Of a DNA stretch of 64,000 nucleotides, positions 22,653-34,822 are shown piece after piece. The notes beneath the pieces are model-generated. The model did not search any database. It was not told where the DNA came from and was given only the letters and a program-made list of their open reading frames with translations. The stretch's first letter is position 1. Every line of letters begins with the position of its first letter. The DNA is from Fusarium oxysporum f. sp. lycopersici 4287 (Eukaryota; Ascomycota; Sordariomycetes; Hypocreales; Nectriaceae). The translations under genes and the position numbers were made by a program. The stretch covers positions 1,814,551 through 1,878,550 of the forward strand of contig NC_030996.1 in NCBI RefSeq assembly GCF_000149955.1, given 5' to 3'.

Positions 22653-25044
22653 ATGGCTTCTCTAAGTACACGACCGAGAAGTGCCTTGTACTCCTTTGAG
22701 GCCAAGAAGGCTTACTTCGATAATGAATTTGCCAATGATACCTCCCTTCATGCTTCTGACCGTCCTCCTATGCGGCACATGAGATCATGGCAGAACACTT
22801 CCTTCTCTTCTACAGCAGAGACTGTTGTTGGCGATGACGATCATGACCATCATCACCACCACAAGAAGGATGCCCCTCTCTTTACTCTCAATGTCATCTC
22901 AGAACAGCCCCCTACACCACCTGCCGAGCCCAAGATCCATCAAGACCCTCTCTTCCCTTCTCCTACAGAAAACCTCACGCCTTTATTCAATCTCAATGTC
23001 TCACCCTCAAAAGACTCTCTATTCTCTACCACTGATGAGGAGAGTATCTGCCCTCTTGAGTCAGATCCCCAGAAACTCAGCCCTACTGTCTCTGTCTCAC
23101 CGAAGGTTGTCTCATCGAAGTTTGTTGAGCCAGCACCAGTGCACGCAAATGACAGCATTGAGACATGCGGTTACCCCAAGATCGAAGACCCTGTCGATCC
23201 TGCGAGGATCCTATCGCAAAGGGATCTGCGCAACCAAAGGGTCGCCTTCATGGGGATCATCGTGTTTCTCAACATCTGCATGGCAATCACTGCCTTCTTT
23301 GGTAAGAAGACCAAGTTGATCTTCATCGTCATCTTGTTCGTCAAGAGCAAGGATTTCCTATCTGCGATCCTGTCTCCTACCGGGATGATGTATCGTGCTA
23401 TCCATGACAAGTTCTACCCACCCAAGCCTGTCAGCCGAAAATGGATCTTGTCTCTCATCCCTGCCTACTCTGAGAGTGAGGAGCAGATCGTCAAGACTAT
23501 CTTCTCTCTTCGGGATAATGGTGTTGAGCCTCACAAGCAAGTCATGGTCGTCATCCTCGATGGCAAGCCTCGGGATGTTCGATCACACATGACAAGAATG
23601 GTTCGCGAGTTCCAACGCCCCTACGTCTCTTTTAAGTGGAAGAAGGGTGTCTTGAACGTCCTTGCCGGTTTCATGGAAGATGTCCCTGTCATTGTCATCG
23701 AGAAGGTCAAGAACGCCGGCAAGAAGGATTCTCTCATTCTCTGCCATGATCTTTTCAACTTTCCTCGTGAAAACTCTCCTCTCTACACAAAGCTTCTACG
23801 AAAGGAGATGTGGGACGAAATTCTCCCTGAGTTGACCAAGGGCGAAGACTTCAAGGGCTTTGATATGGTTTTCTGCACCGATGCCGACTCTACTATCTAC
23901 AAGGGCGCTGTCGCTCTTCTGGCTAATGCTCTTGCTCGTGATGACAAGGCTATTGCTGCTTGTGGACTTGTCCTGGTTGAGCTTGAACCTGGATATGAAT
24001 GGTCGTTTTGGAATCTCTATCAACAATTTCAGGTATGTTCCCCCAACTATTCGACTGTGACGTGGTCTAACATTCTACAGTACACGTTTGGACAATATGT
24101 CAGACGGCGAGCTGAAGGGTTCATTGGAAAAGTCACTTGTTTACCTGGTTGCATCACCATGATAGCAGTGAGACCAGAAATGGCCGGTGCTATTCGGAAA
24201 TACGCCGAACCCGTTACCGGTGAACTAGTCATTAACCACCAAGTGCAATATCTCGTAAGTGGAACCCCTAATTCTCCTAGCAAGAAACATTGCTCCCACT
24301 TCCCGTAGCCTCCCCACAAGGCTAACCTAAATTTTCTAGGGCACTGACAGGCGACTCACTTACTCAATGCTGTCTCAGGGTGATCATCTTCGCACACTGT
24401 TCGTCCCTGATGCCGTCAGTGAGACGGTTGCTCCCCAGTCACTGTTCCACTACCTAAGCCAAAGACGTCGATGGGGCTCAAATGCCTACTTCAACAATTA
24501 CTTCTATTTGGCTGGCGAGAAGATGATCACCATTACTCGCATTGCTGCCTCTGTTGAAGTCATCCGTCTGAGCTTGGTGTACTACCGCATTCTCAACACT
24601 GCTTTGTTCATCGCAAGCTGCGTTCGTCATGTCTCTGCTCTCAAGCTTGTTCCCATGTTGGTAGTTGGCCAGTTGCCCTCTCTTTGGTTCTTCTGTTCAG
24701 TTCTTCTTGAGCCTGAGTTACGAAAGCGAGGGCACAAACTTGCAATCGGATACCTGATCAACAAGTGTGTATCTCCAGTCATGAGTGTCATCATCTTTAC
24801 AAAGGTTGCCACCAACCTCGGAAGTCAAGTCTGGGGTGTATCTGGAGTCACGGCATCTTCTGGTCCCGTTCCTCCTCAAGTGGAAATAACCGAAGAAGAG
24901 GCCAAGCTGTTTGACGCAGATGCTTTATCTGCGGCTGAAAAGGGAGAAGCGCCTTTGTTGTTGAAAAATCTGTTGGATGATGAGGCAATTGCTAAACCAG
25001 AGCGTTGTCGCCTCAAGGACGAGCGAGCGGATGTAGACTGCTAG
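22653..25044 (+). CDS. Chitin synthase, division III (class VII-like), GT2 family
   Basis: Three exons: 22653-24032, 24081-24254 and 24340-25044, all whole codons, 752 aa. The N-terminal 180 residues are cytosolic and disordered with a His cluster (about residues 66-70) and two copies of a PLFxLNV motif. A transmembrane pair follows at about 200-240. The GT2 core has VMVVILDGKPRD, the metal-site FCTDADSTIYKGA, LVLVELEPGYEWSFWNLYQQFQ, YVRRRAEGFIGKVTCLPGC, GTDRRLTYSML and the QRRRWGSNAYFNN signature. C-terminal hydrophobic helices lie at about 590-680. The enzyme polymerises N-acetylglucosamine from UDP-GlcNAc at the plasma membrane. The missing myosin and cytochrome-b5 domains separate it from classes V/VI. 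Class VII assignment is by overall look, without alignment. Confidence 0.85.
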
Positions 25045-25989
25045 ATTACATACTAGCAATAGAACACTAGACCTAAAAGTTAATTAGCATAATATTTAAT
25101 GACAATCATGAATCAATCAAAAACTCAATCGGTCATGATAGTGATGGATGCAACTACTATTCGCCTTCTGAGCATATGCCATGACTCCATACAGTGTCTA
25201 CATGAGCCTCGGTAAAAGCTCGTTCATCGTTCAATGTTCCGAATACAGAAGCCCTGTTTCCTTGGCAACCTTTCTAAAACCGTTGATTCACCCAACCCAC
25301 CATGACGGGGTTGTCCAGAGTTCGCCGAGATCCCACGTTTGCGGTTCGCCGCATGTCTGACTATCCCCATTTCCCCATTGCACAACGGCGATTGTCACTA
25401 ACCGTTAGGCAACCATGAATCAAGGATTTTTCAAATCAACCTTGAAATTTAAGACAAAGTGACATCACCGCTACAGCCCGTCCCCGCAAGAGCAATGTCG
25501 CCTCCCGCAGCCATATCCGGGCGCCATCCATTCCAGTCATGACACTAACGCAGGACAAGTAAGACCCCTCACATAAGCGTAAGATTATACCTCCGTAGTG
25601 TCTGATTTGGTTAAATTCCGATGGCGATTCAGTTAAGGAAACCCTATCGATATCTCCGTTAGATAGATCTCGCCGATATAGCAGAAATATCATCTTATTT
25701 TTTATACTTGTAGGCTGCATGAGCACTGAACCTATATCCTACATATGCTCTTAATAATGATGCAATTGATGATATACTTCTTTCACTGGGTAAACTAACC
25801 AACCAGCGATGACGATTATGCTTGGTTGTTAAAGTTAATCAGTGGGTTCTAGATGTCACTCTTCATTCCAGTCACGCTTTGCCGAATGCTGTCCCATGTT
25901 TTGACGGTTTATATAACCCCTCACTCCGACATGAGTAGCAGGACTGCTACTCCCCCACCTGAATTATTCCCCTTTTTGGAACTTTCCCG
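25045..25989. other. Intergenic, no gene recognised
   Basis: 3' flank of the chitin synthase and promoter of the pectate-lyase-fold gene. An out-of-frame ATG at 25931 precedes the chosen start and could act as a short upstream ORF. Confidence 0.5.
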
Positions 25990-27571
25990 ATGCCTCTTCC
26001 TCGACAGTGTTTCTCTCGCTGGACCATTTTCTCCGTCGTTGCCATTTTTATCATCGTCACTATCACTGTTACGTGTGCTACCTACTTCACGCTGGCTAAG
26101 AAAAAGCATCATGCGTTTGATTGGACGACAGTCATGAGTTCTCGTGGGGATGTGATCCCTGACTTTAGCTTTGCTGGGTATCATAACTCTGCTATCATAC
26201 TGCCCAACATCACCGCCCCCAACATCACTGTTTCTTTTAATAATAGCGTTGATGTGAGGCCGGCGATACAAGCTGCTATTGATAGCATTGCTTCTTCGGG
26301 CGGTGGCTCTGTCATCCTGCCTCCTGGTAAATGGTCTATGACCGCAGGCCTGAACCTCTCTAGCAACGTTGTCGTCACCGGGTCTGCTGGTGGTAAAACC
26401 GTTCTGTCATTGAGCGAGAAGCCATCTGTACCTGTTTTCACGCTTGGTTCTAGCAATACTGTCAAGCCCAGGTACGGGTTCAGGTCAAACATCACCAATG
26501 ATTATGTTCCCATCGGCTCCTCTTCAGTCGAGGTCGTCAACAGCACTGGCTTTGCAGTGGACCAACTAGTCTACGTTTCTAGAATAGCCACAGAATCGTG
26601 GATCAAGGCCAATGGCATGAGCAGTCTGGTGCGAGACGATTCATCCCAAACCTGGATACCGGTATGTAGTCATCCTCGCTTGTAACTGTGTATGTACTAA
26701 CTTTATGTAGGAGAACAAAAGATTTATGACGCCAAATCAGATCAGCGGTGTCTATGGTAACAACATCACCCTCAGGATACCCTTGACAGACAATCTTGAC
26801 TTGGACTATCTGCAGCCAGAGCTCATTGTCTATACCCCTCCTGAAACCAACAGTGAGATGGGTATCAAGGATCTCTCCATTGAGGTACCCGACACTTGCT
26901 CTGGGGCCTCTCTCAGTGACAAGACGTGCAACGCTGCTGCCGTCCGCTTCCCATCTTGGACAGTTGACAGTTGGGTCAGTGGTCTCACTCTGAAAGGCTT
27001 CAACAAGTTCTTCCAGATTGACCAAGATGTCTCTCGCATCACCATCCAGAACACTACCATGAACCGAGATAAAGATATCTCGGGAAGTGCGCTTCCTTTT
27101 GACATCTTGATCCAAGGTTCACAAGTTCTTGTTCAAGACTGTGAACAAGTTGGTATCCCTTCTGCGCGCTGCTTTTCCGTCGCCACGGGGTCGTTGACGC
27201 CTGGTCCCAATGCTATCCTCCGTCACAAGACCAAGTCTGATTCTCAGACTATATACCCTCATCAGAGATGGGCTCAGGGTTTGTTGGTAGAAGATACCTC
27301 AGTAGCAACGTACTTCGTGAACCGCAACACCAAGGGTTCAGGTCACGGTTGGTCCATCAATGGTGGTGTTGGTTGGAACATAGATGGGCGTTGTGAGTTC
27401 GAGTCCCCACCTACCGGCATCAATTGGTGCATTGGGTGCGGAGACCAGGGTAACGATCCAAAGGGCAATGCTACCTTGCTGGAGACGGGGAAGCGAGTTG
27501 AACCACAGAGTTTGTTCCAGACGCAACTTGAGAATCGTGGTGTTTATAGATATGATGGACAGGAAAGCTAA
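25990..27571 (+). CDS. Membrane-anchored pectate-lyase-fold (beta-helix) protein
   Basis: Exon 1 25990-26661, intron 26662-26710 (GTATGT, TACTAAC branch, TAG), exon 2 26711-27571. 510 aa. A short basic N terminus is followed by one hydrophobic helix at about residues 12-35, typical of a type II signal anchor. The lumenal/extracellular part begins GDVIPDFSFAGYHNS, the usual start of the Pectate_lyase_3 beta-helix domain, followed by AIQAAIDSIASSGGGSVILPPG. Repeating short strands with GLTLKGFNKFF- and RITIQNTTMNRD-like turns continue to about residue 420. Many N-glycosylation sequons are present. Substrate unknown; a polysaccharide lyase or hydrolase acting on cell wall or plant polymers is likely (inference). 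Convergent with the transporter at 27934. Confidence 0.7.
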
Positions 27572-27933
27572 AATGATTATTCGGTGGTAATGGGTTCGGG
27601 GTATGGATATTTGGACGCAGGCTAAAAGGGATGATTTCTATCACAAAGGACAGACATACTTAGAGAAGTTTAACATAATTTAGAGATACCGAGGGTAATT
27701 TAATCGGGTTTAAATTACGTTGGATAAGTTTAGAATAGCCTAAGGAGAATCAACATGATTCGATTACATGGCAGGATCTTGAACTGTAACTCGTCCCATG
27801 GCTTTAGACTTTTCACGCAGAAGGCACACTAGCATAGTTGAGCATTCAGTTGTCATTAATAGTAACTAGTTACTCTTGGTATCATCAACGTTAAATAACC
27901 AACCCCATCCACCACCAACATCATAGTAATCAT
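27572..27933. other. Intergenic between convergent genes
   Basis: A/T-rich 3' flanks with no gene or repeat seen. Confidence 0.5.
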
Positions 27934-29707
27934 CTAAGCATGAGAGATCTGGACCTGATCCTTGGGATCTGTCATAGCCTGCTCGACAAAGACCTTGTGC
28001 CAATGTCCAGTGAGTAGGAGGCGGGTGGTCTCCTTAACACCAGCCCAGTTCTCTCTAACAATATCCATGGTAGGTCGCGAGAAGACAACATCGATCTCTT
28101 CCAGAGTCTTGTTCTTGGTCTCAGGCATGAAGAAGATCTGGTAGATCTCACCAATGAACGCAATACCACCATAGAAGCCCAGAGCAAGACCAGTCCTGCC
28201 CATGGCATTCTGCATGGCGGAGAAGTTGTAGGTGACGACGAAAGAGGCGAGGAAGAGAAGAGCATCAGATGTAGTCATTCCGTAACTTCGAAGGTAGGTG
28301 GGATAAACCTCTGAAGGGACGACCCAGGTCAGACAGGCGTAGGAACCAAAGAAGCCCATATAAATGATAAGGCCGGAGAGGTAAAGACCCTCGACAGTCT
28401 GCAGCTGAGTCTTGACGTCGAACTGATAACTGACACCAATCAACACCAGTCCAATAAAGAATCCAGGTAACATGGTGATGGCCCAGAAGCGTCGACCGAA
28501 CCTCTCCATGAGGAAGATAGCAGGAATAGTGCCTAGGAGAAGAGATCCACCACCAACAAGGGACATGTAGTTGGATTCCTTCTTGTCAAAGCCAATTTGG
28601 TTCATAAGAACAGACATGTAGTACATGATGGCGTTGACACCAGTAAGCTGACCAAGAAGAATCATAATGTTGGCGTAGACAAGAGCGCGACGAGCACGGG
28701 GCTCAGTAAAGAAGTCCATCCAAGGGAAGCGATGGTTCTTGGCACCCTCAGCGACAGCATTCTCCTCTGAAATGACAGAGGCACTCATGACGTAGAACTC
28801 CTCACGAGACTCACGGTCCTCAATACCGCGAATGCGCTTCCAAACCTTGTATGCATCGAGGTGACGCTTCTGGTGGATGAGGAAACGGGGAGACTCGGGG
28901 AGGAAGAGCATGCCGAAGAACATGATGGTTGAGAAGAGGAGGGATGAACCCAGAATGTAGCGCCAGTTGCCGGGGACGTTAAGGAAGATTGCGCCGACAG
29001 CGTAGCCAAGGACTTCACCGAGGGCGATGTTGAATTGGTACAGAGAGACAAGGTTACCGCGAATTCGGCGCTCGACGGTTTCGGCGACGTAGACAGGGAC
29101 TGTACCACCTTCGAGACCGACTCCGAGACCGAGAATGACACGTGATGAGACAATCATACCTGAATAGTCAGCATGGTGATGATGATCGCGCGGAGGCAGA
29201 CGACTTACCAAAGTTGATTGAACCAGCTTCCAAGGCAGCACCAATAGTGTAAAGAATAATAGAGATGATAATAGCGCCCTTTCGACCAAAGTACTCGTTT
29301 GCAGGCGACAAAAGCAGCGCGCCACCAACAGCACCAAGCGGCATACCAGAGTTGACAAGACTGTTCTCATGCTCAGTGAGACCAAGGTCGTCGGGCAGGA
29401 ACAAGTTCGCGCCGCTGATGAGAGACTGGTCAAGACCGGAGAGGAGACCACCCATGGATGCAAACGCTACCAGGAGCCAGGTAAAGTGCTTGGGGTTGGC
29501 GAACTGGATCTGGAAGAAGCCCTTATTCAGACCACCAGACTCATCAAGCTGGCGCTCCATGTCGTCAATGAGCTCGTCGATCTCACGACCGCCATGACGA
29601 GCTACTTCAAGGGCTTCGAACTCGGCTTTTTCGTGGCCCATTGCTTTTTGGATCTCATCCTTCTCACGATCGACCGTGGTGGTCGAGTTCTGTCGACTCT
29701 TGCCCAT
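27934..29707 (-). CDS. MFS sugar/inositol-type transporter
   Basis: Exon 1 29707-29209, intron 29208-29160 (GTAAGT...ATTCAG), exon 2 29159-27934. 574 aa. Start chosen at MGKSRQNSTTT; an upstream in-frame ATG at 29764 adds an unlikely leader. An N-terminal cytosolic segment of about 75 residues is rich in Glu/Asp. Then come about 12 membrane helices with sugar-porter signatures: GLLSGLDQSLISGANLF, NEYFGRKGA, RVILGLGVGLEGGTVPVYVAE, FLPESPRFLIHQ, RFGRRFWAI, and PETKNKTLEEID near the end. It should move a hexose or polyol with protons at the plasma membrane. The sequence resembles fungal inositol/sugar carriers, but the substrate cannot be read from it. Confidence 0.85.
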
Positions 29708-31679
29708 GGTGAAAGAATTACAATTGTATAATGAGTAGTGAGGAGTAAAGGTTGTCAGTGACACCTGTAGGCTGGTGGAAGAGAATTGCTTGTCGCGGCA
29801 AACCCCAGGTTTTTATATGCAACCCACAATTCCACAAGTCTGGAGAGACTTTATGTGAGTAGTCTGTTTCGCCATGGGGCACCGCAAAATGCAACGACAC
29901 AAAGTTATGGGGAATAAAACTAATGCGGAGCGTGCCCATGGCGGTAGCACCGAAAGATTCGCCGCTGGTTCTCCATCAGAAGATGCCGTCTGAGCCGATT
30001 ATGGGGTGGAGTTCCATAACGCGTCTCCTGTATCGATAAGGTAGGTTGGTAGGCGACGTAGGATCGAAAGCATTTAGAGCGGGATCACCGCGCAATCATC
30101 ACCAGTGACATGATGCTTACTCGGATGATCTCTACTCCTACAGGTTCATCGAACCATCCATCATTGCCGAGAAGCCTTTCAAGGGTCGCATTGAATGTGT
30201 CGGTCCGGTGGGTAGACCAATGGCATGTCCACTCTTTCAAGTCCCGGGAGGGATCGACATGAGACTAGCCGCGGATGAATGATGTTCCTTTTCTAGAAAT
30301 GTTCTACGGCAAGCCTTTTACGTCACGGGAGCGGTTGACGGTCGCCCTGTTTCTCTCCACCTGGGAAAACAAGCCATTCCGTAATGAAGGACCAACGTTG
30401 GAACGTTGGCGTGAAGAAGTTGGCACAAGTACTCCTAGCCTGGCATGGCCGAAGTGAGTTTTTGTTAGGTATCAGGAGATGGAAAGGAAACAGAAGGCAT
30501 AAGGCAATGCCAAGTCGAAGGCTTTGCTATTCCCATGCCAAGATGGGATCTCGTGGTAGACTAGACTGATTGAATGAAAGCGGCCGCTGAAGCGAGCACT
30601 AGAGCGTTTGCGATCTCGCCATGATTCAGCCGCATCTCTTGGCTGTCAATCAGTAACATGACGATGCTTCACTGTGAGAAAGCTACCCTACGCTAGCCAA
30701 CGGATCTCATGTTTGGCTTCAATTAACAGCTTACGAATCACCAGAATGTAACACAACTAATATCAATTAAACTTTTGTTTCTCAATCTAGACCTCTTGTC
30801 GTGAGATGTTATGATTTGCTACCGGAGAATCGGCATCATCAACAGCAGTCGCGTAAAATACCGCGCCCGACGTCCCCCGTCCAATTGCACCACAAACCCA
30901 CAAATCAACCTTAACACTTCCCCATGGCGAACAAACATGCGGAGACGTGCTCAACACGCTCTGTCTCCGTGTCCAGGGTAAGAACCTTGGATGACCGACT
31001 CTGCTCGTTTCGACTGTCGGCCCGTTGCCTCAAGCAGATGACTACAAAAACTCCACCATCTCCAACACGACGGAAAGAAACGGACCTGTGTATAGCTTCT
31101 TCGCATGGTAGACAACGCGATTTGGGTAGAACGAGGATATCACGGGGGCGCTATGACCCCCGCGATTCTGGGTAAAGGGCCGAATTCCTCCACAGAACAA
31201 AACCCCAATTTTTGCAATGGCAGGGATTATCAGGCAGACGTTTAAGAGAACTCAAAGTGGTGATCACATTTGCACTCGATTGCCAGGAGAGAAATCGAGT
31301 CATGAACTCTGCGGATCCGCGTGAAATTCCTGCTTGGGCATCAAAGAGTTGGGATTTATACCGCTTTAGGAATTAACGAGTCTCCACTTGTAATCAAACC
31401 AGAAAACAGCATTGATTCCATTTTTCCACGGCGGAAGAATGAAACAGTAGCAGAGAGAAAATTCAGTCAATAGTGGGGTTCTGTACATTACTATACGACA
31501 CTGGAAAACTCTTCCGATCCAGGGACTGGCGTCTTGAGGTCATCGTGAGTTTGCGGCGCAAGCAGAGCCTCAAGTTTGAGCTTGCTAACCCAACCCACGA
31601 AGCGAATTTAGCCATCTCATCCCGTCCGCCACCAAAATCTCATCTCTTCAGCCCTACCGGCTGTGCCTTCTTGGCTGAA
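29708..31679. other. Intergenic, no gene recognised
   Basis: About 2 kb. Short frames at 30275-30569, 30924-31175 and 31473-31811 lack family features; the last overlaps the 3' end of the DUF7704 gene on the other strand. Confidence 0.5.
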
Positions 31680-32138
31680 CTAAGCCCTCTTGGCTCTCCC
31701 CCTCGTATCCTTGACCCCAACGCCCAGAACAAACGCGATTCTGAGAACAGTGCAGATACCCGTAACAACAATACTAAACCAATCTTCCGAGCGCCAATCC
31801 GCAATCGCTAAATTACCCGAGATGCGCATGCCGATGTATATAGCCGTGAGCATGGTGAAGTCAGCTGGTAAGATAGCTAGCTGCACTATCTTCCAGATGT
31901 TGATGTCGTGCGTGTAGCGTAGTAGTACGACGAGGATGATTAGGTATGACGTGCCCATGCCGCCGATCTGGTAGATGAAACAGCGGAAGTGGTCTGTTGG
32001 TGGGTAATTTATGAAGAAGGCCTGCATGGCGAGATCGTGGTCGACAAAGTTGACATACATCCCGACAAGAGTCAGGATGGGGTCGACCCAGAGGAACCAG
32101 AGGCTGTAAATCGGGTGGATTTTATCAGTGATTGCCAT
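31680..32138 (-). CDS. DUF7704-like small integral membrane protein
   Basis: 152 aa from the Met of MAITDKIHPIYSLWFLWVDP; the frame extends nine codons further upstream to another ATG. Four hydrophobic helices are visible: PIYSLWFLWVDPILTLVGMY, GTSYLIILVVLL, VQLAILPADFTMLTAIYIGM and FSIVVTGICTVLRIAFVLG. The opening IHPIYSLWFLWVDP and the RYTHDINIWKIV segment are the usual marks of the fungal DUF7704 family. Function unknown; such genes often sit near secondary-metabolite or membrane-protein genes. No intron needed. Confidence 0.6.
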   Translation of the reverse strand: MAITDKIHPIYSLWFLWVDPILTLVGMYVNFVDHDLAMQAFFINYPPTDHFRCFIYQIGGMGTSYLIILVVLLRYTHDINIWKIVQLAILPADFTMLTAIYIGMRISGNLAIADWRSEDWFSIVVTGICTVLRIAFVLGVGVKDTRGRAKRA

Positions 32139-32931
32139 TTTGGTGATATTACGGCAATACGACAAGCGTTCTACAGAATTAGATCAGTCGTGAAGATTGA
32201 TCTTTCGAGGTTCTTATAGTCATTGAGAAGATGTCAGCAGCGTCAGCGCAGTAAGCTTATCCTCAACCCCGCGTCAGCATCACCAGGAATGGCAATCATT
32301 GGCTTCCCTTTATGTTACAAACCTGTTATAATTGGCACAAGAGGGCGTAATCAGTTCCATACGATGACTGTCCGGGCTTGGCAATTGCCGGAATTTTAAT
32401 GTGAAGCCGCTGCACGAGACTTGGTAGACTGGAGAAAATATTAGTTGACGATTATGCGCTAACAGAAGTTGGTGTGCATAGCGTGTGCACAAGTTAAGGT
32501 GATAACCCAGCCGATCGTATCAGATCCAGTGCGACGGGTATCTAGTTCATCAGACATTTGCACTGGGTCCAAAATGACCTCTAGCGATATATAATTTCTA
32601 GTTTTGCATTTCTTCTTATGTATTTCTATGACTTCTATAGTTTTGAACCGGCATTTTCATACAATGTTAGGCTTGGCCAACATCATGACGCTCTCATGTG
32701 ACACCTCGCGCAAATCATTTCGGGCTACGAGTTATACCTCGATGAGCTAACTCTGACCTCCGTTTCCCGTATAATTCCCTTGCTGCTTGAATTATCATTG
32801 CCTGTCTCGTGATCTCGAGCTCGTGATGGAACACGTTGGGCTGATGCGTGAAATGTTCCTTTTCGGCCATTGATTGAATCCAACCTGATACCATGACCGG
32901 AATTTTGAAGAACGTTCTCGCTCTGCGATAA
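32139..32931. other. Intergenic, no gene recognised
   Basis: Spacer between two minus-strand membrane-protein genes; nothing supported. Confidence 0.5.
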
Positions 32932-34527
32932 TTAGCAAGTGTATGCAGATATTGATGTGTTACAAGGCAGATTTGTGGAACTCAATTTGCCTGTGTACTG
33001 GTAGTTTCCTTCGTGAGAGGAGCCGTAGTAGAAGTTGAACAGCTTTCGGAGCGGTGGTAGAGAACACGCGATGATGCCTAGGCAGCATTCAACGTTGGAG
33101 GTGATACTGACGACGCCGAGATGATCTAAATAAGACGAAAGTTAGAAGATGTACCTATAGGCCAAGGAAAAGTAACGTATCCAAACGTACAAGCGATCTC
33201 ATTTGGATATTTCACCACGTCATAGTACTTCAGATAGGGCATCCGAATACAGGTCGCAATACTCGCTGAAACACCAAGACCGAGGATAGCGATGACGGAT
33301 ATCTTTCTGCGCCGAGACATCTGTAGTCCTACTACGATGAAGAAGGGAATGATCGCACATGTCCAGTCGGTCGCCATTTGGATAGCCGAAACGATGTAGC
33401 TCACCGTCTGCAAGCTGATGACCTTCTGACAAGTCCCTCTGACACTCCCGTTAGCTGATTTAAGTACTGACGCTAATACGAGGAATTATAAGCTCACAAA
33501 GCTGGATTCCATATCGCATTGAAAGGCTTGCAATTGGCAAACACGAATGCCAGGGCCAGTACTGTCCCGATGACCATAATCGACATGTTGACGCATATAG
33601 AAAAGACAACCCGGTTCCGACGGTAGAGGCGTATGGATGTAAAACCGATGGCGCACTTAATGATAGTCGATGAGGTAAAGTATAGAAGTTCCCAGTAGGT
33701 CTGGTACTCGGTGGTGCGAACAAGGTATATCTGGTTAAGAATATTCGCATCGCGAGAACCGACTCCATAGCGCGCTACCAGGGAAAGCGAGAACGACGGT
33801 GGGAATTTTAACGACGGGGGACAAGGAAATCATCCTCCTCCTCCTCCTCCTCTGTCTGGGACAGGGGCCCAGGGTTGATCTCATTGCGGAGCGCAACGAA
33901 TTCGCGTGCTCGCGCGCGAGCGCGAGACAGAACCGCCATGTCGCGGTTTCGCTGGGCTAGACGCCCAGCGCGAGAAAGATCGTTTCGGGCTCGAACGCCC
34001 GGGAACCAGCAACGCACTGCCACTCGGGCAGGGACGGAGAACCGCCGGAGGCCCGGATCGAGCCGCTCCAGGCGGGCAAACACCCACTCCTCGGCCATGG
34101 GAGGGCACCCAGGCCAGCCACCTCGCTCAGGGCGGCGTATAAGGGGGATAGCCTAATAGCACAGTTAGGACAATCGCATGTTCTTGAACTCCTCGCATCG
34201 TAGAATGGCTCTGGGACTCTCGCAAATTGCACTATGTAATCGCATGCGACCGTGGGATAGAAGGTAGAAAATCGACAGTTGGTAGTAAGGATCATACCTC
34301 TCGAAAAACAACGACCCAAACGGGCCGGTGGGAGGATCGGCGATCGGAGTTCATCTAAGATCACGTGAGTACCAAGTAGACAAACGAACCTGATGAACAC
34401 TTACGGTGGTTGAAGTTTGAAGGTAAACTGCAATCATTGTTAGTGTCTCCCAGAGGCCAACCAGGAAGAGCATGTTGCTTACGGAAAACGGGAAATTGAG
34501 AGCTTTTGACGCGTTACTATTCATCAT
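32932..34527 (-). CDS. Fungal rhodopsin-domain (PTH11-like) integral membrane protein, interrupted
   Basis: Exon pieces on the minus strand: 34527-34405 (MMNSNASKALNFPF..., with a helix MLFLVGLWETLTMIAVYLQ), about 33800-33498 (VARYGVGSRDANILNQIYL onward), 33438-33191 (QTVSYIVSAIQMATDW to NEIA) and 33125-32932 (SNVECCLGIIACSLPPLRKLF to stop). Donors at 33497, 33190 and 34404 and acceptors at 33439 and 33126 fit in phase. Features of the family are plain: RYGVGS, the NCKPF...WNPAL turn, the TDW helix, LQMSRRRKISV and LPPLRKLF. The part that should hold the conserved DDW loop between exon 1 and RYGVGS was not found; instead about 0.6 kb lies there, including a GC-rich block at 33808-34140. The gene is probably disrupted. 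Confidence 0.6.
33808..34140 (-). other. GC-rich inserted block with Arg-rich, poly-Glu ORF
   Basis: A sharply GC-rich stretch lying inside the expected span of the rhodopsin-domain gene. It carries a minus-strand frame from ATG at 34098 to a stop at 33808 (96 codons): Arg/Ala-rich, then a six-Glu run and DDFLVPRR at the end. The Glu run comes from a CTC trinucleotide repeat at 33835-33852. No family recognised, and opposite-strand frames are also open because of the base composition. An inserted element or its fragment is the simplest reading; no clean terminal repeats were found by eye. Confidence 0.35.
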
Positions 34528-34822
34528 GTTAGCTTCCTAGTGTCCGAAATGACTGTAGAATCGGGGATGGGAACTAACAACAGCGGGCGGACGAGGCGAC
34601 GAGAGGGCTGGAGAAGGGAAAAAGACACCATCACCAAGTCTGGCGTCATAAAGGAGATTGTTGCCAGCTAGGGAAGGAGACATTCATGGTTGTGAAGCCA
34701 TTCTGAGACGGAAGGTGATGGGGGAATCCAAACCGTAGGAGGTACATCTGTGAGGCACATGGCTGTGAACTCCTTCCTCGTGATATCTCCGGATTAAGCT
34801 TTGACTTGAGAAGATGACTGGG

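Noticed and set aside
33957..34400. 147-codon minus-strand frame across the GC-rich block
   Set aside because: Spans the presumed insert boundary and an apparent intron; composition-driven.
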